Source: Ferrovibrio sp965278975 (GTDB lineage: Bacteria; Pseudomonadota; Alphaproteobacteria; Ferrovibrionales; Ferrovibrionaceae). From it: 64,000 bases of DNA. Below the pieces are notes generated by a model. That model did no database searches, was not told where the DNA came from, and saw nothing but the letters and a program-made list of their open reading frames with translations. The translations under genes and the position numbers were made by a program. Of this stretch, positions 7,812-16,926 are shown one piece after another (the stretch's first letter is position 1; each line of letters opens with the position of its first letter). The stretch covers positions 1,674,001-1,738,000 of the forward strand of contig NZ_OZ257126.1 of the NCBI RefSeq assembly GCF_965278975.1, read 5' to 3'.

Positions 7812-9932
7812 TTGCCGAGTGCCGTAGACGTATTGGATTACATCGCCTATGCCGCCCGGCGGCTGGCCCAGCGCCAGCGCCTGGCGGCGGAAGCGCCCGA
7901 AGCAGCGGCTGCCATCGCCTATGCGATCGCGGTGGGAAACGTGCTGCATTGCCTGCAGACCGAGCGCGGCTCCAGCGCGGTGTTCATCGGCAGCAAGGGG
8001 CAGCAATTCCGCACTGAACTGGGCGCCGCCCGCGCCGCGCTGGATCAGCGCATCGAGGCCAAGCGCCAGGCAACGGATGCCTGCCGGGGCTTTGCGCTGC
8101 TGCGTGAACTGGTGGCGGCGGCGGATGCGGCGCTCAAAGGTTTGGATCAGGCCCGCACCGCGCGCGCCGCTATCGATCGGCTGGAATTCACCCCGCCGCA
8201 ATCCTTCCAGAACTGGACCCAGGCGGTGCGGGTCGAATTCGCCACACTGCAGCAGATCGGCCTGGCGCTGGATCACCGCGATCTGGTGCGCATGCTGGAT
8301 GCCTATGTGGCGCTGCTGGAAGGTTTGGAGAAATCGGCGCAGGAACGCGCCACGGGCTCCGCTGCCATTGCCAGCGGCAAATTTGAATTGCCGGTGTATC
8401 AGCGCTTCATGGCGCTGGCCTATATGCAGGAAGCGGATTTCGCGCTGTTCAATGAGCGGGCGACGCCGGAACAGGCGGCCCTGCTCGAAGCAGCGCGGTG
8501 TGATGCGGCCTGGATCGATCTGCTGGAACTGCGCACCAAGGTTTATGACGGTTTTGCCCAGGGGCATGTCGGCGGCGTGGCGGCACCGCACTGGTTCGAG
8601 CAGGCGACCAGGCGCATCGCCGTGATCAACCGCGTGCGCGACCGCGTTGCCGCCGATCTGCAGGCCGAGGCCGCGGTGACACTGGCACCGGATGAGAAGC
8701 GCCTGCTGCCGCTGTTTGCTCGCGCCATGCGCATCGGCCTGGCATTGGCCGGTGGCGGCGGCGCGCTGGCGGCTCTGCGCGGGCAGTATGAAACCTGGCG
8801 CCAGGCCGCGCCGGCGCGGTTGCAGGCAGCGCGGGCGGCCCAGGCCAAGGCCGACAGCGCAGCCCAGGCCCGCGCCGAGGCCCAGGCGCGCGAGCAGGTG
8901 GCAGCCGGCGAGGTGGAGGATTTCGTTCACCGCGTGGTCACCGGTGATCTGTCCAGCCGCGTCGCGCCCGATGGCAAGGAAGGCTTCTTCCTGCATTTGA
9001 GCGAGGAATTGAACCGCCTCACCGCCATGTTGCAAGGCATGGCCGAGGAACTGGCGCGCGTCACCGAGGCGTTGGGCCATGGTGACCTGACCCAGACCAT
9101 GCAAGGCGAGTATGGCGGCATCTTTGCCGAACTGAAACAGGGCACCAACCGCATGGCCGGCCTGCTGCGCGATTTCTCGCTGCGGCTGGGCGGTAGCGCC
9201 GAACAGGTGCAGCGCGCCTCGGAGGAAATCTCCAGCGGCAGCCTTGATCTCGCCTCGCGCAGTGAAACCCAGGCGGCGACGCTTGAGGAAACCGCCGCGA
9301 CGATGCAGCAGATGGCCGCCACGGTGAAGCAGAATGCCGCCAATGCCGAACAGGCGGACAGGCTGGCCGCCGATGCCCGCGCCAAGGCGATGGCCGGCGG
9401 CGAACTGGCCCAGGCATTGATCCAGGCAATGCAGAAGGTGGAGGATTCGGCGGCGCAGATCGGCGATATCGTCGGGCTGATGAACGAGATCGCGTTCCAG
9501 ACCAACCTGCTGGCGCTCAATGCCGCCGTGGAAGCGGCCCGCGCTGGCGAAGCAGGCAAAGGCTTCGCCGTCGTGGCGCAGGAAGTGCGCGCCCTGGCGC
9601 AGCGTTCCGCCAATGCCTCGAAGCAGATCCGTGGCTTGATCGAAACCTCAGGCAGCCAGGTGCGCGAAGGCGCCGGCATGGCGCAGCGCGCCGGCCAGGC
9701 CCTCACCGGTGTCGGCGGCGCGATCCAGATGCTGAGTGGCCTGGTGACGGACATCGCCGCCGCCAGCCGCGAACAGGCGGTAGGGCTGGAGCAGGTGAGC
9801 ATGGCTACCGCCGAGATGGATGCCACCACCCAGCGCAACGCCGCCCTGGTGGAGGAAACCAATGCTGCTGCCCAGGCTCTTGCGCAGCAGGCTGGCGACC
9901 TTGCCGCCCTGGTGCGCTTCTTCAAGCTCTGA
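7812..9932 (+). CDS. Soluble NIT-domain methyl-accepting chemotaxis protein
   Basis: A 706-residue chemoreceptor. The N-terminal third (about residues 40-290) is a NIT-type helical sensor (LQTERGSSAVFIGSKG), a family proposed to sense nitrate or nitrite. A coiled coil and HAMP-like repeats follow (VVTGDLSSRV, LGHGDLTQTM), then a full MCP signalling module with the conserved hairpin tip EIAFQTNLLALNAAVEAARAG at about residues 560-580. No membrane segment or signal peptide is visible, so it should be cytoplasmic. The start is a TTG with GGAG six bases upstream; no ATG fits. It begins 32 bases after cynS in the same direction, suggesting co-expression and a link to nitrogen or cyanate sensing. 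Confidence 0.85.
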   Translation: MPSAVDVLDYIAYAARRLAQRQRLAAEAPEAAAAIAYAIAVGNVLHCLQTERGSSAVFIGSKGQQFRTELGAARAALDQRIEAKRQATDACRGFALLRELVAAADAALKGLDQARTARAAIDRLEFTPPQSFQNWTQAVRVEFATLQQIGLALDHRDLVRMLDAYVALLEGLEKSAQERATGSAAIASGKFELPVYQRFMALAYMQEADFALFNERATPEQAALLEAARCDAAWIDLLELRTKVYDGFAQGHVGGVAAPHWFEQATRRIAVINRVRDRVAADLQAEAAVTLAPDEKRLLPLFARAMRIGLALAGGGGALAALRGQYETWRQAAPARLQAARAAQAKADSAAQARAEAQAREQVAAGEVEDFVHRVVTGDLSSRVAPDGKEGFFLHLSEELNRLTAMLQGMAEELARVTEALGHGDLTQTMQGEYGGIFAELKQGTNRMAGLLRDFSLRLGGSAEQVQRASEEISSGSLDLASRSETQAATLEETAATMQQMAATVKQNAANAEQADRLAADARAKAMAGGELAQALIQAMQKVEDSAAQIGDIVGLMNEIAFQTNLLALNAAVEAARAGEAGKGFAVVAQEVRALAQRSANASKQIRGLIETSGSQVREGAGMAQRAGQALTGVGGAIQMLSGLVTDIAAASREQAVGLEQVSMATAEMDATTQRNAALVEETNAAAQALAQQAGDLAALVRFFKL

Positions 9933-9978
9933 GGCTGCCGCTCTTTCTTTCTGTGCGGCGGGTCCTATCATCGCCAGC

Positions 9979-10590
9979 ATGACTTCCGATACTGATCCGC
10001 TCGATCTTGCCTATAGCGATGCCGTGAAGCAGGCGCAGTTGCAGCGCGGCAGCCGCAATGCCATGGCGCGTGGCCGGCTCGGCGCCGGCTGGTTCGATGT
10101 GGCGAATGATGATCTGGCCGCTTTCCTGGGCGAGCGCGATCATTTCTTCATGGGTACCGCCAGTGCCGATGGCCAGCCCTATATCCAGCATCGCGGCGGC
10201 CCGCCGGGCTTCCTGAAAGTGCTGGATGCCAAGACGCTGGGCTTCGCCGATTACAGCGGCAACAAGCAGTATATCAGCGTGGGAAACCTGAGCGAAAACC
10301 CGCGCGCCTTCCTGTTCGTGATCGACTATGCCCTGCAGCGCCGCATCAAGCTGTGGGGCCGGGCCGAGGTGGTGGAAGGCGATGCCGTGCTGCTGCAGAA
10401 GCTGATGCCGCCGGGCTACCAGGCGCGGCCCGAACGCGTGATTCTATTCCATCTTGATCTGTGGGCCATCAATTGCCCGCAGCATATCCGGCAGCGCGTG
10501 ACGGCGGATGAAATCGCCCCGGTGCTGGCACGCTACGAAGCCCGTATCGAAGACCTGGAAAAAGAGCTGGCAAAGCTGCGCGGGGGCTGA
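9979..10590 (+). CDS. Pyridoxamine 5'-phosphate oxidase-family FMN-binding protein
   Basis: A 203-residue protein of the PNPOx-like split-barrel fold. The segment FFMGTASADGQPYIQHRGGPPGF and the later DYSGNKQYISVGNLSENPRA match the PNPOx-related flavin-nucleotide-binding family (COG3576), not true PdxH, which is encoded separately near 58 kb. The C-terminus is a short charged helix (YEARIEDLEKELAKL) that could mediate oligomerisation. The start at 9979 was chosen over in-frame upstream starts inside the chemoreceptor gene. Likely an FMN-dependent oxidoreductase with unknown substrate. Confidence 0.75.
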   Translation: MTSDTDPLDLAYSDAVKQAQLQRGSRNAMARGRLGAGWFDVANDDLAAFLGERDHFFMGTASADGQPYIQHRGGPPGFLKVLDAKTLGFADYSGNKQYISVGNLSENPRAFLFVIDYALQRRIKLWGRAEVVEGDAVLLQKLMPPGYQARPERVILFHLDLWAINCPQHIRQRVTADEIAPVLARYEARIEDLEKELAKLRGG

Positions 10591-10741
10591 AAACAGGCTT
10601 TTTTCGGGAATTCACCCGGCAGATTTCGTCACATATCAAAGCCACGCGTGGAAGCTGTGTTTTCCGGTGAAACACCCTCCGTTGCGAGTCGCTATTAACT
10701 CGTTGATAGCGCCGAAGGCAGGCGCTAAAACCTTCTCGATC

Positions 10742-13700
10742 ATGTTGCAACTGGATGGTTATTTCCGCCTGACGCGCGATATTGGCGCCGAGTCGATGCC
10801 CTTCCCGGGCTCCTACGAACCGGGTCTTGTCGCGCTCTCTGTCTTCATTGCCGTGCTCGCCGCTTTCGTCGCGCTGTCCCTGTCCAGCCGCGTAGCGGCA
10901 GCGCGCAATGCCGGCGCGCGCCTGGCCTGGATCGCAGGTGGCGGGGTCAGCATGGGCGGCGGCATCTGGGCGATGCATTTCATCGGTATGCTCGCCTTCG
11001 ATATTCCCTGCGCCGTCACCTACGACACCACGATCACCATCCTTTCCATGATTCCCGGCGTGCTGGCCAGCAGTGTGGCGCTGGTGGTGATTGCCGATCC
11101 GCGCGGCTTCAGCTGGGCAAGGCTGGCGCTGGGTGCGGTGCTGATGGGCGCCGGCATCGGCGCGATGCATTATGCCGGCATGGCGGCGATGCGCATGGAT
11201 GCGCTGCTGCGCTACGATATCATCATGGTGCTGATCTCGGTGGCGGTGGCGGTGCTGCTGGCCTTTGTCGCGCTCGGCATCCGCTTCCTGCTGCAGCTGC
11301 ATCCCAGGCTGTCCGATTACTCGATGCCGCTGGCCGCCGTGATCATGGGCTGTGCCGTGCCGGGCATGCATTACACCGCCATGGCGGCGGCGCGCTTCTA
11401 TCCCATCGCCACGCCGGCGCAGGCCGTGCCGGCAATGGATCCAACCATGGTGGCGGTGCTGATCGCCATCTTCACCCTGGGCATCGCCGCCCTGGCGCTG
11501 GCCGCCGGTTTCGCCGGTCGCCAGTTCGAGACCGCCACGCGCCTGGCCGCCGAAGTGGAATTGCGCAGCGAACTTGAGCGCGAACTGCGCGCCGACCGTG
11601 CCCGCCTGCAAGCGATTTTCGACAGTGCCAATGACGGCATCATCACGGCCAATGCCCAGGGCCGCCTGCTGCATTGGAGCCGTGGCGCTGAACGCATCTT
11701 CGGCTACTCTCTCGCCGAAGCGGTGGTGCGGGACATAGAGGATCTGGTGCCGGGCCTGCGTGGCAGCGAACTGGGCCAGGATCTGGGGCGCCGCAGCCGG
11801 GGCGAAATCGGCCAGCTCAGCGTCTGGCAGCAGGAATTCCTTGCCAAGCGCAAGGATGGCAGCCTGGTGCCGGTGGAGCTTTCGGTCAGCGAGGCCAATA
11901 TCGACGGCAACATGCTGCTTACCGGCATCGTGCGCGATATCACCGAGCGCCGCCGCAGCCAGCAGGAACTGGAAAAGGCGCGCGAAGGCGCCGAAGCCGC
12001 CAATCAGGCCAAGTCGATGTTCCTGGCCAATATGAGCCATGAAATCCGCACGCCGCTGAACGCCGTGATCGGCATGGCGCATCTGATGCTCAAGACCGAG
12101 CTCAATCCGCGCCAGCGCGATTATGTGCGCAAGATCCAGCAATCCGGCCGCCATCTGCTCGGCGTGGTCAACGATGTGCTGGATTTCTCCAAGATCGAAG
12201 CCGATCAGCTGAGCCTGGAGCGTGTCGAGTTCGATCTCGAAAGCGTGCTGGTCGGGGTTTCCGATGTGGTGGCCGAGCGCGCCAATGCCAAGGGCCTGGA
12301 ACTGATCTTCGATCTGCCGCCCGATCTGCGCACCAACCTGATCGGCGATCCGCTGCGGCTGGGCCAGGTGCTGATCAACTATACCAACAATGCGCTCAAG
12401 TTCACCGAGAACGGCGAAGTGGTGGTGCAGGTGCGCCAGGAGCAGGAAACCGCCGATGGCCTGATGCTGCGCTTCACTGTGCGTGATACCGGCATCGGCA
12501 TCGAGCCGGAGAAGCTGTCGCGCCTGTTCCAGTCCTTCCAGCAGGCCGATACCTCCACCACGCGTCGCTATGGCGGCACCGGCCTTGGCCTGGCGATCTC
12601 GCGCCGCCTGTCCGAGATGATGGGGGGCGAGGCTGGTGTCAGCAGCGTGCTCGGCAAGGGCAGCGAGTTCTGGTTCACCGCCTGGCTCGGCAAGGGCCAT
12701 ACCGCGCCGAGCCGCCGTGCCATGGAGCCGGCCCTGGCCGGCCGCACCGCCTTGCTGGTGGATGACAATGCCAGCGCCCGCGCCACCATCGCCGACATGC
12801 TGGAAGCGATGCGCTTCCGCGTGCTGGTGGCAACCAGCGGCGCCGAGGCATTGCGGATTGCCGAAACCGAAACCTACGATATCGCCTTCGTTGATTGGCG
12901 TATGCCCGATCTCGATGGCCTGCAGACCGTGGCCCTGCTGCGTCAGAAGGCGCGTGCCGGCGCCGCGCATGTGCTGGTCACCGCCTATGGCCGCGAGGAT
13001 GTATTGCGCCAGGCCGAGGCGGCGGGGCTGGATGATATCCTGGTCAAGCCGGTGAACGGCTCGATGCTGTTCGATTGCGCGGTGCGGCTGATTTCCGGTG
13101 CCGGACCGCAATTGCTGACCAGCGAGGGCCTGGAAGGCAATGGCGAGCAATGGGCCAGCCTGCGCGGCCGCCGCGTGCTGCTGGTGGAGGATAACGAACT
13201 CAACCGCGATGTGGCGCGTGATCTACTGCATGCCGCCGGCGTGGTGGTCGGGATGGCGCATGATGGCCGCCAGGCGCTGGACATGCTGGAGCTTGAGCGC
13301 TTCGATCTGGTGCTGATGGACATGCAGATGCCGGTGATGGATGGCATCGCCGCCACCCGCGCCATCCGCGCGCAGGCGGAACTGGCGACCCTGCCGGTGA
13401 TCGCCATGACCGCCAATGCCATGGCGCAGGATCGCGCCATCTGCCTGGCCGCCGGCATGAACGATCATCTCGCCAAGCCGATCAATCCGGATCTGCTCTA
13501 CGACATGCTGGTGCGCTGGCTCGGCGCGCCGCCGCAGCCGGCGGTTCCCAAGCAGGTCATCGTGGTGCCGCCGGCCTTTGCCGGCCTCGCCACCTTGCTG
13601 GATGTGCCCGGCGGCCTGCGCCGCGTGCTGAATCAGCCGGAACGCTATCTTGCCATGCTGGGCAAATATGCCAGCGGCCAGGCGCAGCTGATGTCGCGGC

Positions 13701-14179
13701 TGCGCAGCGCCCTGGCGGTGGATGATTGTGCGGCTGCCGAGCGCGAAGCCCATACCGCACGCGGCCTTGCCGGCAATATCGGTGCCGAGGCGGTGGTCGC
13801 GGCGGCGGCGCGGCTGGAGCAGGCGATCAGGCAGGGCTGCCCCGGCGCGATGCTGAGCGAGGAACTGGACGATCTGGAAGCCGCGCTCGGCCATGTGCTG
13901 GATGGTATCGGCGCGGTACTGGCGCGGCTGATACCGCAGCCGGAAGTGGCGCTGGCGGTCAGCATCGTGGACGATGCCGCCGTGCAGCAGCTTGAAACCC
14001 TGCTGGCCGAAGATGATCCAGCGGCGCGGGATTATTACGATGGCATTGCCGCCGGGCTGGCGTTGCGTTTTGGCCCGGGCCTGGGCAATGCAATGAGTGC
14101 CGCGCTCGGGGCCTATGATCTGCCGACGGCGCGGCAATTGCTCCAGGAAGCAAGGCAGGCTGAGCGGAAAGTGTCATGA
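10742..14179 (+). CDS. MHYT-domain hybrid sensor histidine kinase with two receivers and HPt
   Basis: An integral-membrane hybrid kinase of 1145 residues. The first 260 residues form the seven-helix MHYT sensor with three signature repeats (MHFIGM, MHYAGM, MHYTAM), proposed elsewhere to bind copper and sense a diatomic gas. Then come a PAS domain (about 290-400), HisKA with NMSHEIRTPLN (His near residue 432), HATPase with GTGLGLAI (about 613), two receivers beginning TALLVDDN (about 670) and VLLVEDN (about 811), and an HPt domain with HTARGLAGNIG (about 1003) instead of the usual HTLKG. The last 80 residues resemble no domain I know. The gene overlaps the HD-GYP regulator by four bases, so the two are probably a cognate pair. 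Confidence 0.85.
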   Translation: MLQLDGYFRLTRDIGAESMPFPGSYEPGLVALSVFIAVLAAFVALSLSSRVAAARNAGARLAWIAGGGVSMGGGIWAMHFIGMLAFDIPCAVTYDTTITILSMIPGVLASSVALVVIADPRGFSWARLALGAVLMGAGIGAMHYAGMAAMRMDALLRYDIIMVLISVAVAVLLAFVALGIRFLLQLHPRLSDYSMPLAAVIMGCAVPGMHYTAMAAARFYPIATPAQAVPAMDPTMVAVLIAIFTLGIAALALAAGFAGRQFETATRLAAEVELRSELERELRADRARLQAIFDSANDGIITANAQGRLLHWSRGAERIFGYSLAEAVVRDIEDLVPGLRGSELGQDLGRRSRGEIGQLSVWQQEFLAKRKDGSLVPVELSVSEANIDGNMLLTGIVRDITERRRSQQELEKAREGAEAANQAKSMFLANMSHEIRTPLNAVIGMAHLMLKTELNPRQRDYVRKIQQSGRHLLGVVNDVLDFSKIEADQLSLERVEFDLESVLVGVSDVVAERANAKGLELIFDLPPDLRTNLIGDPLRLGQVLINYTNNALKFTENGEVVVQVRQEQETADGLMLRFTVRDTGIGIEPEKLSRLFQSFQQADTSTTRRYGGTGLGLAISRRLSEMMGGEAGVSSVLGKGSEFWFTAWLGKGHTAPSRRAMEPALAGRTALLVDDNASARATIADMLEAMRFRVLVATSGAEALRIAETETYDIAFVDWRMPDLDGLQTVALLRQKARAGAAHVLVTAYGREDVLRQAEAAGLDDILVKPVNGSMLFDCAVRLISGAGPQLLTSEGLEGNGEQWASLRGRRVLLVEDNELNRDVARDLLHAAGVVVGMAHDGRQALDMLELERFDLVLMDMQMPVMDGIAATRAIRAQAELATLPVIAMTANAMAQDRAICLAAGMNDHLAKPINPDLLYDMLVRWLGAPPQPAVPKQVIVVPPAFAGLATLLDVPGGLRRVLNQPERYLAMLGKYASGQAQLMSRLRSALAVDDCAAAEREAHTARGLAGNIGAEAVVAAAARLEQAIRQGCPGAMLSEELDDLEAALGHVLDGIGAVLARLIPQPEVALAVSIVDDAAVQQLETLLAEDDPAARDYYDGIAAGLALRFGPGLGNAMSAALGAYDLPTARQLLQEARQAERKVS

Positions 14180-15285
14180 CAGTACTGCCCGAAGACGGCG
14201 CCGAGACGCGCCCGACCATCCTGGCGGTGGATGATACGCCGGATAACCTTACCCTGCTGCACGGCCTGCTGAAGGACCGCTACCGCGTCAAGGTGGCGAA
14301 TGGCGGCAGCGTTGCCCTGCGCATCGCCAACAGTACGCCGGCGCCGGACCTGATCCTGCTTGATGTGATGATGCCGGAGATGGATGGCTACGAAGTCTGC
14401 CGCCGGCTCAAGGCCGATCCGGCAACGCGCGACATCCCGGTGGTATTCCTCACCGCCAAGTCGGATGTGGAGGACGAGCGTTATGGCCTCGATCTCGGCG
14501 CGGTCGATTATATTACCAAGCCGATCAGCCCGCCGATCGTGCTCTCGCGCGTGCGCAACCACCTGCGGCTCAAGGATGCGGCGGATTTCCTGAAAGACAA
14601 GACGGTCTATCTCGAAGCCGAGGTGCGCCGCCGCACCCGCAGCCTGCGCGCGATCCAGGATGCGGTGATCATGGCGCTGGCTTCGCTGGCGGAAACCCGC
14701 GACAACGAGACCGGTAACCATATCCGCCGCACGCAGAACTATGTCCGCCGCCTGGCTGAGGAGCTGAAGCAGCACCCGGATTTCGCCGCTCAGCTCGATG
14801 ATGAGACCGTCCGCCTGCTCTACAAGTCGGCGCCGCTGCATGACATCGGCAAGGTCGGCATCCCCGATGCCATCCTGCTCAAGCCGGATAGGCTGACGGC
14901 GGATGAATTCGAAGTGATGAAGCGCCATGCGCAACTGGGCTGCGATGCCATCGAGACGGCGTTGCAGGACCTGGAGGAAGGCGACCGCGCCTTCTTGCAG
15001 CATGCCTGCGATATCGCGGCGACGCATCATGAGAAATGGAACGGCAGCGGCTATCCGCGCGGCCTGGCCGGCGAGGCGATTCCGCTATCGGGACGCCTAA
15101 TGGCGCTGGCCGATGTTTACGACGCGCTGATCAGCAAGCGCATCTACAAGCCGGCTTTTCCGCATGAAGAAGCCGTGCGGCTGATCAGCGAAGGCAGCGG
15201 CAGCCATTTCGATCCGCGAATCGTCGCGGTGTTCATGGCCATCGAGCAGGATTTCCGCGTCATCGCGCAGCAATTCGCCGATTAA
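14176..15285 (+). CDS. Response regulator with HD-GYP cyclic-di-GMP phosphodiesterase domain
   Basis: A 369-residue protein. The receiver domain (residues 13-130) has the acidic pocket DDTPDN, phospho-acceptor LLDVMMPEMDG and TKPIS lysine. The HD-GYP domain (about 160-350) keeps HDIGKVGIPD and HHEKWNGSGYP, so it should hydrolyse cyclic di-GMP. The start codon overlaps the stop of the MHYT kinase (ATGA), implying translational coupling and a phosphorelay from kinase to phosphodiesterase. The output is expected to be motility, adhesion or biofilm control. It ends four bases before the convergent RcnB-like gene. Confidence 0.9.
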   Translation: MTVLPEDGAETRPTILAVDDTPDNLTLLHGLLKDRYRVKVANGGSVALRIANSTPAPDLILLDVMMPEMDGYEVCRRLKADPATRDIPVVFLTAKSDVEDERYGLDLGAVDYITKPISPPIVLSRVRNHLRLKDAADFLKDKTVYLEAEVRRRTRSLRAIQDAVIMALASLAETRDNETGNHIRRTQNYVRRLAEELKQHPDFAAQLDDETVRLLYKSAPLHDIGKVGIPDAILLKPDRLTADEFEVMKRHAQLGCDAIETALQDLEEGDRAFLQHACDIAATHHEKWNGSGYPRGLAGEAIPLSGRLMALADVYDALISKRIYKPAFPHEEAVRLISEGSGSHFDPRIVAVFMAIEQDFRVIAQQFAD

Positions 15286-15289
15286 GGGT

Positions 15290-15727
15290 CTAGCGCACCA
15301 CGCCGGAGATGACATCCACCACCAGGCCGTCGCTGCGCACCAGCGCCACGTCATGGGCGATCACCACGCGTTCAAGTCCATTGGGAAGCTTCGGCAGGTC
15401 GCGGCGCAGCGCGCTCGGTAAAGGCCGGCGCTCGAAATTCGGCGGCAGGATATCGCCCTTTACCGGCTGCTTGGCAACACCCGCCGGCAGGGCGCGTTCC
15501 ATGCTCTTGCGGCTGGCCTTGGCGCGGATCTGATCCTCGCGCAGGCGCTCGAAATAACGCGGGATGATCCACTGGTCCGGTCCGGCAAAGCCGGTTACCG
15601 CCAGCGGATTGGGATCATAGGCGGCAGGCCCGGTACCGATGAATTCGGATGGCCCCTTGTCCTTTGCCGCCACCGGCAGGGCGGCGAGCAGCAACAGCAC
15701 GAGCAGGGCGGCGGCGCGGCGGCGCAT
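15290..15727 (-). CDS. Small periplasmic RcnB-like protein
   Basis: A 145-residue protein with a clear signal peptide (MRRRAAALLVLLLLAALPVAA). The C-terminal end, RVVIAHDVALVRSDGLVVDVI, resembles the closing strands of the RcnB family of small periplasmic proteins, which in E. coli affect nickel/cobalt homeostasis. The middle is basic and proline-rich. The start codon overlaps the stop of rlmN by one base (TAATG), so it is translated from the rlmN message. The family assignment is tentative. Confidence 0.5.
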   Translation of the reverse strand: MRRRAAALLVLLLLAALPVAAKDKGPSEFIGTGPAAYDPNPLAVTGFAGPDQWIIPRYFERLREDQIRAKASRKSMERALPAGVAKQPVKGDILPPNFERRPLPSALRRDLPKLPNGLERVVIAHDVALVRSDGLVVDVISGVVR

Positions 15728-16926
15728 TACGCCTGTACCTCTGCCGCTGCTTCCAGAGCCGCCTGCTTGGCGGCCTGTTCGCGCAGGATATCGGCCTTGG
15801 AACGTTTCACGCTGGCGGATTTGAGCTGGCCGCAGGCAGCCATGATGTCGCGGCCGCGCGGCGTGCGCACCGGCGAGGAATAGCCGGCATTGAACACGAT
15901 CTCGCTGAACTGGTTGATCATGTTGTTGCTGGAACATTCATAGGGCGCGCCGGGCCAGGGGTTGAACGGGATCAGGTTCACCTTGGCCGGAATCCCTTGC
16001 AGCAGCCGCACCAGTTCGCGCGCATCCGCCGGGGTGTCGTTCACGCCTTTCAGCATCACATATTCAAAGGTGATGCGGCGCGCATTGCTCAAGCCCGGAT
16101 ATTTGGCGCAGGCGGCGAGCAGTTCCTTGATCGGGTATTTCTTGTTCAGCGGCACCAGCACGTCGCGGATATCATCGCGCACCGCATGCAGTGAAATCGC
16201 CAGGTTGACATCCAGTTCGGCGCCGCAGCGCTCGATCATCGGCACCACGCCGGCGGTGCTGAGCGTGATGCGGCGCTTGGAGATCGAGATGCCCTCGTTG
16301 TCCATCACGATCTTCAGCGCCTTCGACACATTGTCGAAGTTATACAAAGGCTCGCCCATGCCCATCATCACGATGTTGGACAGCATGCGGCCATCTTTCG
16401 GCGAGGGCCATTCGCCCAGGGCATCGCGCGCCAGCATCACCTGGCCGACGATTTCGGCGGGATTGAGATTGCGCACCAGCTTCATGGTGCCGGTATGGCA
16501 GAAGCGGCAGGTCAGCGTGCAGCCAACCTGGGAAGAGACGCAGAGCGCGCCACGGTCTTCCTCCGGGATATGCACTGCTTCGGCCTCTTCGCCATCGGCG
16601 AATTTCAACAGCCATTTGCGGGTGCCGTCGGTGCTTTGCAGGTCGCGGCTGGCGCCTGGACGGCCAACCTGGAAATGGCTGGCCAGGCGTTCGCGCAGAT
16701 CCTTGGCCAGCGTGGTCATGACGCTGAAATCGCGCGCACCGCGATGGTAGATCCAGTGCCAGAGCTGATTGGCGCGCATCTTGGCGGCCTTCTCAGCCTC
16801 GCCGGCCTCGATCAGCTTGGCGGCGATCTCTGCCCGGGTCAGGCCCAGCAGTTCGATGGCGCCGCTGTTGCCAGCCGCCGGCTGTTCGGGCCGGGCAGCG
16901 ATATCGGGAACCAGGGCGGCGCTCAT
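15727..16926 (-). CDS. rlmN: Dual-specificity 23S rRNA/tRNA adenine-C2 methyltransferase RlmN
   Basis: A 399-residue radical-SAM methyltransferase that methylates A2503 of 23S rRNA and A37 of some tRNAs. The radical-SAM cluster motif CRFCHTGTM is present. The conserved segments QVGCTLTCRFCHTG, MGMGEPLYNFDNV, STAGVVPMIERC and FNPWPGAPYECSS are those of RlmN; the first C of GYSSPVRTPRG is not a cysteine, but CGQL follows, giving the acceptor cysteine region. The start overlaps the stop of the upstream IalB-like gene (ATGA). Cytoplasmic housekeeping enzyme. Confidence 0.95.
   Translation of the reverse strand: MSAALVPDIAARPEQPAAGNSGAIELLGLTRAEIAAKLIEAGEAEKAAKMRANQLWHWIYHRGARDFSVMTTLAKDLRERLASHFQVGRPGASRDLQSTDGTRKWLLKFADGEEAEAVHIPEEDRGALCVSSQVGCTLTCRFCHTGTMKLVRNLNPAEIVGQVMLARDALGEWPSPKDGRMLSNIVMMGMGEPLYNFDNVSKALKIVMDNEGISISKRRITLSTAGVVPMIERCGAELDVNLAISLHAVRDDIRDVLVPLNKKYPIKELLAACAKYPGLSNARRITFEYVMLKGVNDTPADARELVRLLQGIPAKVNLIPFNPWPGAPYECSSNNMINQFSEIVFNAGYSSPVRTPRGRDIMAACGQLKSASVKRSKADILREQAAKQAALEAAAEVQA

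Noticed and set aside
10591..10741. Possible cyclic-di-GMP or other riboswitch before the MHYT kinase
   Set aside because: Small hairpins such as CGCTAT/ATAGCG are present, but the conserved core of the GEMM classes is not.
10469..13150. Minus-strand open frame of 893 codons opposite the MHYT kinase
   Set aside because: Low-complexity His/Gln/Ala-rich shadow of a gene with clear kinase motifs on the other strand.
15290..15937. Longer form of the RcnB-like gene starting inside rlmN
   Set aside because: The added 70 residues are a frame-shadow of rlmN; the signal peptide start at 15727 is clearly correct.
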